Positions 17,402-24,404 of a DNA stretch of 64,000 nt are shown here, in pieces; positions within the stretch are counted from its first letter, which is position 1, and every line of letters begins with the position of its first letter. Under the pieces are notes generated by a model. It was not told the origin of the DNA and made no database searches. It saw only the letters and a list, made by a program, of their open reading frames with translations. Position numbers and translations under genes: made by a program. The stretch spans positions 3,162,001 through 3,226,000 of the forward strand of contig NZ_CP049786.1 of assembly GCF_011290365.1 (NCBI RefSeq), read 5' to 3'. This DNA is from Leclercia sp. 29361. Its GTDB lineage: Bacteria > Pseudomonadota > Gammaproteobacteria > Enterobacterales > Enterobacteriaceae.

Positions 17402-17599
17402 ATCATCCGAAATATTAAACCCGCTTTCATTCGGCACAAAAACAATTTAGAATTGACAATCAGATTTCATAGTAAAGAGAGTTAAAAGCGTTAGTTTAAT
17501 AGCTAAACTTATACTTGGGGTGTTTGTGAAGCTGCTTTTAGCACTCTTTATTATGCGATCCAAAATTTACCAATAATAAAATATCAAAGGCATGATAAA

Positions 17600-18574
17600 A
17601 TGACATTGAATTCAGGTATATTTGCACTCTTCCTCTTATATTTAGCACTACATATTTTCTATTTATTTAAGGTTAAAGCATTCAACATGAATGCTGAGCC
17701 TCTAACTCATCAACAATTATTTAAAGCAGCGATCATAATACCTATAGTTTCATTCTTAATGATAGGGTTTATATGCTGGAGAGAATACGATCTTAAACTT
17801 GATGCAGATGGATTTAATAAATTCATTGAAATCAGCAAATTGCCGTTAGGATTATTATCCTTATCAATTCCCTTTGGCGTAGTTGTAAATAACATACATC
17901 GAACCATTCAGACTGATAAACAGATAAAAGAAGCAGAAAGAAAAAACAAGGCCGATGGTTTTTACTCTCATAGAAAAAACACTATTGAGATGTTTGAAAG
18001 CTTACCATTTAAAAGCTTTTTGGTAGTTGGCGAAAAATATACTTTAGAGTTTGAAAATTGTTATTCAGTTTATAGATATGCTTATCCAATGGCGTCTACT
18101 AGTTCTGGTGTATTCATCGCTGATGAAAATTTCGTACGCCGAGTAGATAATCTATGGATTGCATTGAAAGAAAAATTAGATAACCCACAACGCGATAATG
18201 TAAATTCATTATTTAATTACATAGCATCTATTGAGACTATTCTTGACAATATGCATAGAATCTTATTTTTCAAACCAATTGAAAATAAAGATCTCTACGT
18301 TATGAAATTTCCTGGTGAAGATAACGTAAGTAAAAAATTCATTACGAAATTCTCATGTGAGGATGACATAAAAATAGCAATAAATGCATATTGGAATGCT
18401 TGCATGATAATAATACAAGCGCTCGAGTTAAGTTTAAATAGTGAATTTATAGATGAAGTTCGGTCTGTTGAGCATTATAGCTTAAGTACAGAGAGAAAAC
18501 TTTTACGTTGGCAAATGCCAATAAAAGAAAAAGTTGAGTACGCACTACCTGGTATTTATGAATTCGCATATTAA
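17600..18574 (+). CDS. Membrane protein of unknown function, possible defence component
   Basis: A 324-residue protein with three predicted membrane segments (about 5-23, 43-61 and 80-98) followed by a cytoplasmic domain of about 220 residues. After the third span comes NNIHRTIQTDKQIKEAE.. and then SHRKN, a layout (hydrophobic segment, HRxxQT, QI, then a SHRK/KH-like motif) that I associate with membrane proteins found in prophages and defence loci. That resemblance is from memory and unverified. It is AT-rich and starts shortly after GGCATGATAAA. The GIY-YIG-type gene follows after 26 bases, so the two are probably co-transcribed. Confidence 0.7.
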   Translation: MTLNSGIFALFLLYLALHIFYLFKVKAFNMNAEPLTHQQLFKAAIIIPIVSFLMIGFICWREYDLKLDADGFNKFIEISKLPLGLLSLSIPFGVVVNNIHRTIQTDKQIKEAERKNKADGFYSHRKNTIEMFESLPFKSFLVVGEKYTLEFENCYSVYRYAYPMASTSSGVFIADENFVRRVDNLWIALKEKLDNPQRDNVNSLFNYIASIETILDNMHRILFFKPIENKDLYVMKFPGEDNVSKKFITKFSCEDDIKIAINAYWNACMIIIQALELSLNSEFIDEVRSVEHYSLSTERKLLRWQMPIKEKVEYALPGIYEFAY

Positions 18575-18600
18575 TTAACTATCGTGCAAGGTTTTCTGAC

Positions 18601-19446
18601 ATGAGTAAAGGAAATAGAAGCGCCGGAAGATCTAGTAATACAAGAATTGAAAGAGATTATTGGGTTGGTGATCGTTTTAGTTGTTCATCTTCCAGAGGTT
18701 ATAACTATCATATCTATCTTTTGAAAGATTCCTTGAATACTGGAATTTACAAGATAGGTATATCAAATGACCCCCATAGAAGAGTAGAAGAGATCAATCA
18801 CAGGGTTAGGATAAACAGCTTCAAACATAACTTTATTATAAAATCATCTGTCTTTATCGGTGAGGAAAAAGAAGCAGTTAATATAGAACAATCATTGCTA
18901 AGTTTTTTCACCAATAAGATTTATAGCGACCGAAATGGCTTTGAGGGAATTACAGAAGTAAGAAATTTAACCGTACATGACGTAGAAAAAATTTTAAACA
19001 TCTTCGAAAGGTTAAGACATGAGAAAAAGGGAATAATAAGCGCTGATGAGTCAATACAGAATTACACACCTCCTGTAGCACCTTTAGAATTGATTGGTAA
19101 TTTTAATCAAATCAGAAGAGAAAGGCCACTCGTCAATCCGGAGCATGAAGCATTCGAAAAAGAAGTTATTCAACCTTGTTTGAAGGGTTTTGATATACAT
19201 TATACTACCAATCATTTTCTTTATGGGTATACAAAAGGTTTACATGCTCATTTTTATATTGAAAGTTTACGTCTAGCTCTTATGATAATTAATACAAAGC
19301 AAGGTGTTAAAACGGCAATGATTGAAGGTGATGTTTCAAAGAAACACAATTGTATCTTTGTTAAGTTTCGATTAAATGAAAGTATTGAAGTGAAGTGTGA
19401 AAGATTATCACTATGGATAGAGAAGAGAGCAATAATAACCCGATAA
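18601..19446 (+). CDS. GIY-YIG nuclease-like protein, T5orf172 type
   Basis: A 281-residue protein. Residues about 36-125 contain YHIYLLKDSLNTGIYKIGIS followed by NDPHRRVEEIN, which fits the T5orf172/MUG113 branch of the GIY-YIG fold (YIYLLK..G.YKIGIS..P..R). A glutamate in the later segment (NIEQSLLSFF) could be the metal-binding acid. The C-terminal 150 residues are not recognised. It follows the membrane-protein gene closely and ends at a bidirectional terminator. It may be a DNA-cleaving effector of a defence or mobile element system; that function is inferred. Confidence 0.72.
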   Translation: MSKGNRSAGRSSNTRIERDYWVGDRFSCSSSRGYNYHIYLLKDSLNTGIYKIGISNDPHRRVEEINHRVRINSFKHNFIIKSSVFIGEEKEAVNIEQSLLSFFTNKIYSDRNGFEGITEVRNLTVHDVEKILNIFERLRHEKKGIISADESIQNYTPPVAPLELIGNFNQIRRERPLVNPEHEAFEKEVIQPCLKGFDIHYTTNHFLYGYTKGLHAHFYIESLRLALMIINTKQGVKTAMIEGDVSKKHNCIFVKFRLNESIEVKCERLSLWIEKRAIITR

Positions 19447-19460
19447 CACATATTACATAA

Positions 19461-19482
19461 CCCGCATTAGCGGGCTTCTTTT
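19461..19482. terminator. Bidirectional terminator between convergent island genes
   Basis: CCCGC-ATTA-GCGGG followed by CTTCTTTT. It ends the rightward membrane/GIY-YIG pair and overlaps the last codons of the leftward HNH-like gene. Confidence 0.7.
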
Positions 19483-20030
19483 GAATGCTTATTATGGCGG
19501 CGTCGATTTGCATCTAAACTGTTCTCAGTTGCTGTAACGAACTGGCAAGCATGAGGGGAATAAATTCTGTTTCCAGGAATCAGAATATCTTTATCTAAGC
19601 TATATTGATGAGACTTATCACAGTTGTACCAATCATGATAACCATGTAAACTCTTAATGTCATGGTAGAAATTAGGATAGTACAACCATCTTTCACATAC
19701 AGAGCATTCACGATATGTAGGGAAACGCTCTAAATGTCTTTCATCTGCAACCCTTCTGATCATTTCCTTCCAGCAAACGTACTCTTTAACCATCTTCCCA
19801 TTAACTTGAGAAGGTAGTTCGTAACCTTTAACTCCAATCCCATACACTGTAGGTTTCAATGAGTCTTTTACGCTACGGCTCCTGATGCTACCAGCTTGAA
19901 CTGTAGTTCTATAACCAGTATCAGGGAAACAGATTATGATATTCTTTGAATTAAGTATCTCTTCAATTATGAATATTCCATAGTTTTTTGATTCAAACGA
20001 ATCACCAACATTCAGATCTTTGAATTTCAT
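19467..20030 (-). CDS. HNH endonuclease-like phage-type protein
   Basis: A 187-residue protein whose C-terminal half has the spacing of a phage HNH-like family: GVKGY, a W.EMI..V segment, PTYRECSVCERWLYYPNF, LDKDILIPGNRIYSPHACQF and a final N..R. The CxxC in SVCERW belongs to this pattern, although the classic catalytic HNH triad is not obvious. The N-terminal 90 residues are a small beta-rich domain. The start at 20030 (MKFKDLNVG) is chosen because the longer frame runs through an intergenic hairpin and into the IS end. It may be a homing-type or defective nuclease carried by the island. Confidence 0.65.
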   Translation of the reverse strand: MKFKDLNVGDSFESKNYGIFIIEEILNSKNIIICFPDTGYRTTVQAGSIRSRSVKDSLKPTVYGIGVKGYELPSQVNGKMVKEYVCWKEMIRRVADERHLERFPTYRECSVCERWLYYPNFYHDIKSLHGYHDWYNCDKSHQYSLDKDILIPGNRIYSPHACQFVTATENSLDANRRRHNKHSKEAR

Positions 20031-20061
20031 TTTAACTATCCTTGTTCCTGCGTAAACAAAA

Positions 20062-20122
20062 AAGCCCCAACATATAATCAGTATCTCTATGCAGAGAGAT
20101 TCCTTTTCATATGAAGGGGCTT
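20062..20122 (-). terminator. Nested hairpin ending in a T-run, upstream of the HNH-like gene
   Basis: On the minus strand an outer stem AAGCCCC..GGGGCTT encloses an inner ATCTCT..AGAGAT stem and is followed by TTTTTTG. It could be the terminator of a gene that lay further right and was removed by the IS insertion at 20188, or an attenuator in the leader of the HNH-like gene. Confidence 0.5.
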
Positions 20123-20258
20123 CTGTAGTTCTCTTAATGTACGTGATCAAACAAACATAAGGGATTGGTATTAATAATGACTGATGCTGACCTGCTCCCC
20201 GTTGATTAATACACCGCGATGTTAGTAATGTCTTCATAAGCCACATGAGGACATCCCC

Positions 20259-20522
20259 ATGAAGAAGCGTTTTTCCGACGAACAGATCATCAGTATTCTC
20301 CGCGAGGCTGAAGCCGGAGTTTCTGCCCGTGAACTCTGCCGTAAGCACGCCATTTCCGACGCCACGTTTTATACCTGGCGTAAGAAGTATGGCGGCATGG
20401 AGGTGCCTGAGGTTAAGCGCCTGAAGTCGCTTGAGGAAGAGAACGCCAGACTCAAGAAGCTGCTCGCCGAGGCCATGCTGGATAAGGAGGCGCTTCAGGT
20501 GGCTCTTGGGCGAAAGTACTGA
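20259..20522 (+). CDS. IS3-family (IS407-like) transposase OrfA
   Basis: An 87-residue helix-turn-helix protein ([16 protein letters not shown] and [14 protein letters not shown]) followed by a leucine-zipper-like helix. It recognises the IS ends. OrfB lies in the -1 frame, so a fused OrfAB transposase would need programmed frameshifting. Confidence 0.93.
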   Translation: MKKRFSDEQIISILREAEAGVSARELCRKHAISDATFYTWRKKYGGMEVPEVKRLKSLEEENARLKKLLAEAMLDKEALQVALGRKY

Positions 20523-20545
20523 CGACAGACCAGAAGCGCGAAGTC

Positions 20546-21379
20546 GTGGTGTTGATGTGTGATGCGACCGGTCTGTCGCAACGTCGTGCCTGCAGACTCA
20601 CAGGTTTGTCCCTGTCGACCTGCCGCTATGACGCTCAGCGTCCGGCGGCTGATGCCCATTTATCAGGGCGCATTACTGAACTGGCACTGGAGCGCAGGCG
20701 TTTTGGCTACCGCCGCATATGGCAGTTACTGCGCCGTGAAGGGCTTCTGGTTAATCACAAGCGCGTGTACCGCCTTTATCATCTGAACGGGCTGGGCGTT
20801 AAACGCAGACGTCGTCGTAAAGGGCTGGCAACAGAACGTCTGCCGCTGCTCCGCCCGGAGGCGCCCAACCTGACCTGGTCGATGGATTTCGTCATGGATG
20901 CGCTGGCTACTGGTCGCAGGATCAAGTGCCTTACCTGCGTCGATGACTTCACAAAGGAATGCCTGACGGTCACTGTTGCCTTCGGGATTTCAGGCGTGCA
21001 GGTCACGCGTATTCTGGACAGCATTGCGCTGTTTCGCGGCTATCCGGCTACGATAAGAACCGATCAGGGCCCGGAGTTTACCTGCCGCGCGCTCGATCAG
21101 TGGGCCTTTGAGCATGGAGTGGAGCTGCGACTTATCCAGCCCGGCAAGCCGACGCAGAACGGATTTATTGAGAGTTTTAACGGACGCTTTCGCGATGAAT
21201 GCCTGAATGAACACTGGTTCAGCGACGTCAATCATGCCAGGAAAACCATCAGCGAATGGCGTCAGGATTATAACGAATGTCGCCCGCACTCCACGCTGAA
21301 TTATCAGACGCCGTCTGAATTTGCAGCGAGCTGGAGAAAGGGTAATTCTGAGAGTGAAGGATCCGACATTACTAACTGA
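20546..21379 (+). CDS. IS3-family (IS407-like) transposase OrfB
   Basis: A 277-residue DDE integrase-core protein. Catalytic acids are visible in [16 protein letters not shown] and the E of [13 protein letters not shown]. The N-terminal HTH_21 region ([16 protein letters not shown]) is also present. The reading frame is intact, so the element may still be active. Confidence 0.93.
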   Translation: MVLMCDATGLSQRRACRLTGLSLSTCRYDAQRPAADAHLSGRITELALERRRFGYRRIWQLLRREGLLVNHKRVYRLYHLNGLGVKRRRRRKGLATERLPLLRPEAPNLTWSMDFVMDALATGRRIKCLTCVDDFTKECLTVTVAFGISGVQVTRILDSIALFRGYPATIRTDQGPEFTCRALDQWAFEHGVELRLIQPGKPTQNGFIESFNGRFRDECLNEHWFSDVNHARKTISEWRQDYNECRPHSTLNYQTPSEFAASWRKGNSESEGSDITN

Positions 21380-21420
21380 GCCTTGTATCTAATCCTGGGG
21401 GCAGGTCATCTAAACTGCAT

Positions 21421-21556
21421 ATGGGGCGCTTCATCATTGCTTCACTATCGTTATTAACTTTCTCTGCTACTGCTCAAATCATTGAGTACCGTTGTCAGTT
21501 TGAACCAGCACCTATTACTAGCATCTGGCGTGAGGGGTTAGCTACTCTTGATGTTG
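21421..21556 (+). pseudogene. Fragment of a secreted-protein gene between two IS elements
   Basis: From ATG 21421 the frame reads MGRFIIASLSLLTFSATAQ, a signal-peptide-like start, then about 26 further residues ending ..LDVVN before it is cut by the IS at 21557. No family could be recognised from so short a fragment. The frame is also open back to the other IS end, so the true start may be lost. Confidence 0.5.
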
Positions 21557-21613
21557 TGAATCGCCACGGGTTTAACAGACACCTCCGAGTCATTTAAGAT
21601 GGCTTAAAGAGAG

Positions 21614-21898
21614 GTGCCCATGAGCGGTAAGCGTTATCCCGAAGAGTTTAAAACTGAAGCAGTCAAACAGGTTGTTGATCGCGGTTATTCTGTTGCCAGC
21701 GTTGCAACACGTCTCGATATCACCACCCACAGCCTTTACGCCTGGATAAAGAAGTACGGTCCGGATCCTTCCATTAATAAAGAACAGTCAGATGCTCAGG
21801 CCGAGATCCGCCGTCTCCAGAAAGAGCTGAAGCGGGTTACCGACGAACGGGACATATTAAAAAAAGCCGCGGCGTACTTCGCAAAGCTGTCCGACTGA
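21614..21898 (+). CDS. IS3-family transposase OrfA, second element
   Basis: A 94-residue protein with an HTH (RYPEEFKTEAVKQVVDRGYS then THSLYAWIKKYG) and a C-terminal coiled segment. A run of seven A residues at 21859-21865 near the end (ILKKAAAYF) is a good slippery site for the -1 frameshift needed to make OrfAB. Confidence 0.93.
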   Translation: MPMSGKRYPEEFKTEAVKQVVDRGYSVASVATRLDITTHSLYAWIKKYGPDPSINKEQSDAQAEIRRLQKELKRVTDERDILKKAAAYFAKLSD

Positions 21899-21954
21899 GG
21901 TACGCCTTTATCCGTGACAACTCCTGTTGCTGGCCTGTTCGCCTGCTCTGTCGG

Positions 21955-22767
21955 GTGCTGGATGTTCATCCCAGTGGTTTTTACGCCTGGCTTCAGCAGC
22001 CGCATTCACAACGCCATCAGGCAGACCTGAGACTGACAGGACAGATTAAACAGTTCTGGCTGGAATCGGGATGCGTCTATGGTTATCGCAAAATCCATCT
22101 GGATCTGCGGGACAGCGGGCAACAGTGCGGAGTGAACAGAGTCTGGCGACTGATGAAACGTGTCGGGATAAAGGCTCAGGTCGGATACCGGAGCCCGCGG
22201 GCACGTAAAGGCGAGGCCAGTATCGTGTCGCCCAACAGGCTCCAGCGACAGTTTAATCCGGATGCTCCGGATGAGCGTTGGGTAACGGACATAACCTACA
22301 TCAGGACCCGCGAAGGCTGGCTGTATCTTGCCGTGGTTGTTGATCTGTTCTCACGCAAAATTATCGGCTGGTCCATGCAATCCCGGATGACAAAGGACAT
22401 TGCCCTGAACGCACTGCTGATGGCTGTATGGCGGCGTAATCCCCAAAAACAGGTGCTGGTTCATTCGGATCAGGGCAGTCAGTACACAAGCCATGAGTGG
22501 CAGTCGTTCCTGAAATCACACGGCCTGGAGGGCAGCATGAGCCGTCGCGGTAACTGCCATGATAATGCGGTTGCAGAAAGCTTTTTCCAGTTGTTGAAAC
22601 GCGAACGGATAAAGAAAAAGAGCTACGGAACGCGGGAAGAAGCCCGCAGTGATATTTTTGATTACATCGAAATGTTTTATAACAGTAAGCGTCGGCATGG
22701 TTCCAGCGATCAGATGTCACCGACAGAATATGAAAACCAGTATTATCAACGGCTCGGAAGTGTCTAG
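21955..22767 (+). CDS. IS3-family transposase OrfB, second element
   Basis: A 270-residue integrase-core protein. The catalytic acids are in RWVTDITYIRT, VHSDQGSQYTS and the E of NAVAESFFQLLKRE. The frame is open upstream of the first ATG, as expected if translation normally enters by frameshifting from OrfA. The gene appears intact. Confidence 0.93.
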   Translation: MLDVHPSGFYAWLQQPHSQRHQADLRLTGQIKQFWLESGCVYGYRKIHLDLRDSGQQCGVNRVWRLMKRVGIKAQVGYRSPRARKGEASIVSPNRLQRQFNPDAPDERWVTDITYIRTREGWLYLAVVVDLFSRKIIGWSMQSRMTKDIALNALLMAVWRRNPQKQVLVHSDQGSQYTSHEWQSFLKSHGLEGSMSRRGNCHDNAVAESFFQLLKRERIKKKSYGTREEARSDIFDYIEMFYNSKRRHGSSDQMSPTEYENQYYQRLGSV

Positions 22768-22782
22768 ATTATCCGTGGCGAT

Positions 22783-23514
22783 TCATACTTCTTTGATGCT
22801 GATACGCTCAATAGGAGATCTCTCTAATATCCTTTCTTCATCTGTAAGGAATGATTTGAAGAATAACGAGAAGGTTTTGAAATGCTGTACTAACGTTGAG
22901 TTACCCGCTTTATCTTCATCGGATACATCATCGCAAGCAAGTAATTCACCAATACTTAAACCGCTGTATTGAGCAAGGCGGCGCTTAGGCATATTTTTAA
23001 TCACATCTTTCACCATCAACATATCTTCTTCCGTGATGGTGTGAATATTCTTATCGGCTCCAAACAATTCAAAGAGCACTTGCATATGACGGTTAACGTT
23101 AATAGAACGATCACGCGACCATGCACCAGTAACTTTCTTACCTCTTAATGGTTTACTGTTACCTGTACCTTTAATGTGTTGGCATAACTCCCAAGCATCA
23201 GCAAGGGATAGATATTTATCCGGCTCAGGAGTACAGGCAATAGCTGCCCGATTAGAGATTACTTTTGAGTAGGTTCTCTGTTCGTGAGTTGGATTAATCA
23301 AGTCATCAATATGTGAGCAAAGATCATCCTTACTAACCTCACCTGTTTTGATTCGTGAGATAAGAGGATTGAGCAACGTCATCACCCTAGCCGCTTGCTT
23401 AGCGTCTTTCGTGAGTAGAGCTTTGCGGAGTCGTGAACCATCCGGGAAAGGGATTTGAGTTTGATAGCCGTTAGAGCGGTATTCTGTATATTTTACAGCC
23501 TGTGGTGCTTTCAT
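22783..23514 (-). pseudogene. Truncated tyrosine-recombinase integrase of the island
   Basis: About 243 residues remain: an N-terminal arm-binding region, an acidic linker and the SAM-like core-binding domain (about residues 100-235, including SINVNRHMQVLFELFGADKN). The whole catalytic domain with the R..HxxR..Y residues is missing because the gene runs into the IS at 22785, whose terminal TGA ends the frame. The start lies 72 bases from the right attachment repeat, the usual place for an integrase. It cannot be catalytically active alone. On this strand it lies immediately downstream of the displaced TPP aptamer and the ancestral thiM promoter region. Confidence 0.82.
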
Positions 23515-23565
23515 GAACTTACCTCAAGAATCTACGTTGTGGTAGAAACTTGTGTAAGTTGTTGT

Positions 23566-23659
23566 TTTTCAACACACCTGAAAAAACTACGCTGGCATTA
23601 TCCAGATCAGGTGGTACGGGTATTTCTCAGCCTTCAACGAAGAAGGGCACCCCGAGTCA
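23566..23659 (-). promoter_or_regulatory. Displaced, 3'-truncated TPP aptamer upstream of the integrase
   Basis: On the minus strand it has GACTCGGGGTGC, a perfect P3 stem (CCTTC..GAAGG), the GGCTGAGAAATACCC core, CACCTGATCTGG and GCCAGCGTAG, then TTTTTTC instead of GGGAAGTC, so the 3' strands of P4 and P1 are lost. A CAGGTG further on (23568-23573) can pair with CACCTG and restore a P4-like helix. The P1 partner is absent. Whether it still binds TPP is uncertain. Bases 23660-23906 hold the ancestral thiM upstream region and the leader of the next gene; no clear -35/-10 pair was seen. Confidence 0.7.
23587..23636. repeat. Island attachment repeat, distal side
   Basis: The direct repeat partner of 17054-17103, with one mismatch in 50 bases. 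Its right flank, with a canonical P3 stem and GGGCACCCCGAGTCA, resembles the E. coli thiM aptamer more closely than does the thiM-side copy, so it is probably the ancestral chromosomal half. Confidence 0.85.
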
Positions 23660-23906
23660 TTTGGTACAAATTAACTTACTTTTTGCCAGCTTAGGGGAAG
23701 TGGCATGCTGACGCAAGCTCGCCCTCCTGGTTATCGCTTCTTCACTGTGAAAATACGCATAACCCCTTTTATAACCCCCACCCCAGCCAGCAAAAAAGGA
23801 GCGATGCAAGAAACATAGTTTCACTTAGGCCTAATACTTGTTGTGCATGTGGTTATTGCTTGTAAAATGACCTCTGTGATTATTTCTATAACAAGTAGAG
23901 GGACTT

Positions 23907-24404
23907 ATGAAACAGTACAACAACGATCTTACCCTGGAAATCAGCGCATCTTTTGAAGCTGCCCGTTATGCCGACAAGCAACTATCCGAAATGAATGAAG
24001 AAGCCCGCCAACTCGTTATCGAACAGCAAGAGTACGCCAAACACCATCCAGTTATAGCCATCTATCGCGCAGCCGTTGCCGGAAGTCTCACTCTTCGGGG
24101 TGGCATTGTAGATGAACCTAACCCAGATCCGAGCCAGGGTATGAAAGTCCAGCTTGATAACGGTCAATGGGTCAGCATGATTACAGAAGGTGCAACCGTT
24201 ACTTATCCAGACGGAACGAAGGCTGTCATCATCTCCAGCGCCGGGCAGTTAAGCGAATGGGAAGGTAAAGGAGTTGCGCTGGTTGGTAGCTTGCTTGATA
24301 ACGGAGATGTGATTATCAGCACCCCAGATTATGGATTAGTGTTCACTGTTCGCGAGAGTGAATCAATGCCAGACGATTTTCTGACTGTTGCAAAGGTGGC
24401 GTAA
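23907..24404 (+). CDS. Small protein coupled to a PAAR effector, possible PAAR-like partner
   Basis: A 165-residue protein with a helical N-terminus (about 1-65) and a beta-rich C-terminal part (GMKVQLDNGQWVSMITEGAT, then GKGVALVGSLLDNGDVIIST). The alternating G/D/V pattern resembles PAAR-type beta repeats, but no defining motif is certain. Its TAA is followed immediately by the ATG of the PAAR effector, so the two are translated together. It could be an adaptor, chaperone or second spike-tip protein. It has a good AGAGGG ribosome site. Confidence 0.6.
   Translation: MKQYNNDLTLEISASFEAARYADKQLSEMNEEARQLVIEQQEYAKHHPVIAIYRAAVAGSLTLRGGIVDEPNPDPSQGMKVQLDNGQWVSMITEGATVTYPDGTKAVIISSAGQLSEWEGKGVALVGSLLDNGDVIISTPDYGLVFTVRESESMPDDFLTVAKVA

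Larger units (their letters stand above)
20188..21408 (+). mobile_element. IS3-family insertion sequence, IS407-like
   Basis: A 1221-bp element with terminal inverted repeats beginning TGACCTGCTCCCCG (left) and TGACCTGCCCCCAG (right, read inward). It carries orfA and orfB in offset frames, the usual IS3 arrangement. The flanks ATGC and TCTA do not match, so there is no target duplication, suggesting a deletion or rearrangement after insertion. Confidence 0.9.
21557..22785 (+). mobile_element. IS3-family insertion sequence with TGAATCGCCACGG ends
   Basis: A 1229-bp element with inverted repeats TGAATCGCCACGGGTTTAAC (left) and TGAATCGCCACGGATAATCT (right, read inward). It encodes orfA and orfB in offset frames. 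Flanking bases (TTG and TAC) are not duplicated, and the genes on its two sides are unrelated fragments on opposite strands, so a deletion accompanied or followed insertion. Its last bases supply the stop codon of the truncated integrase. Confidence 0.9.
17104..23586. mobile_element. Genomic island integrated in the thiM TPP riboswitch
   Basis: An AT-rich 6.5-kb segment bounded by the 50-bp direct repeats, with a tyrosine-recombinase gene next to the right junction and clustered short repeats next to the left. Cargo is a membrane protein, a GIY-YIG-type protein, an HNH-like protein and two later IS3-family insertions. Base composition and codon use differ sharply from thiMD. The recombinase is truncated, so the island is probably fixed unless another integrase acts. 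The ends are inferred from the repeats. Confidence 0.8.

Noticed and set aside
20031-20348. N-terminal extension of the HNH-like gene
   Set aside because: The open frame runs through the 20062-20122 hairpin and into the IS3-family terminal repeat at 20188, so it is chance; the gene starts at 20030.
23566-23659. A second complete TPP riboswitch controlling another thiamine gene
   Set aside because: The 3' strands of P1 and P4 are missing and the gene downstream is the integrase, so it is a recombination remnant rather than an independent riboswitch.
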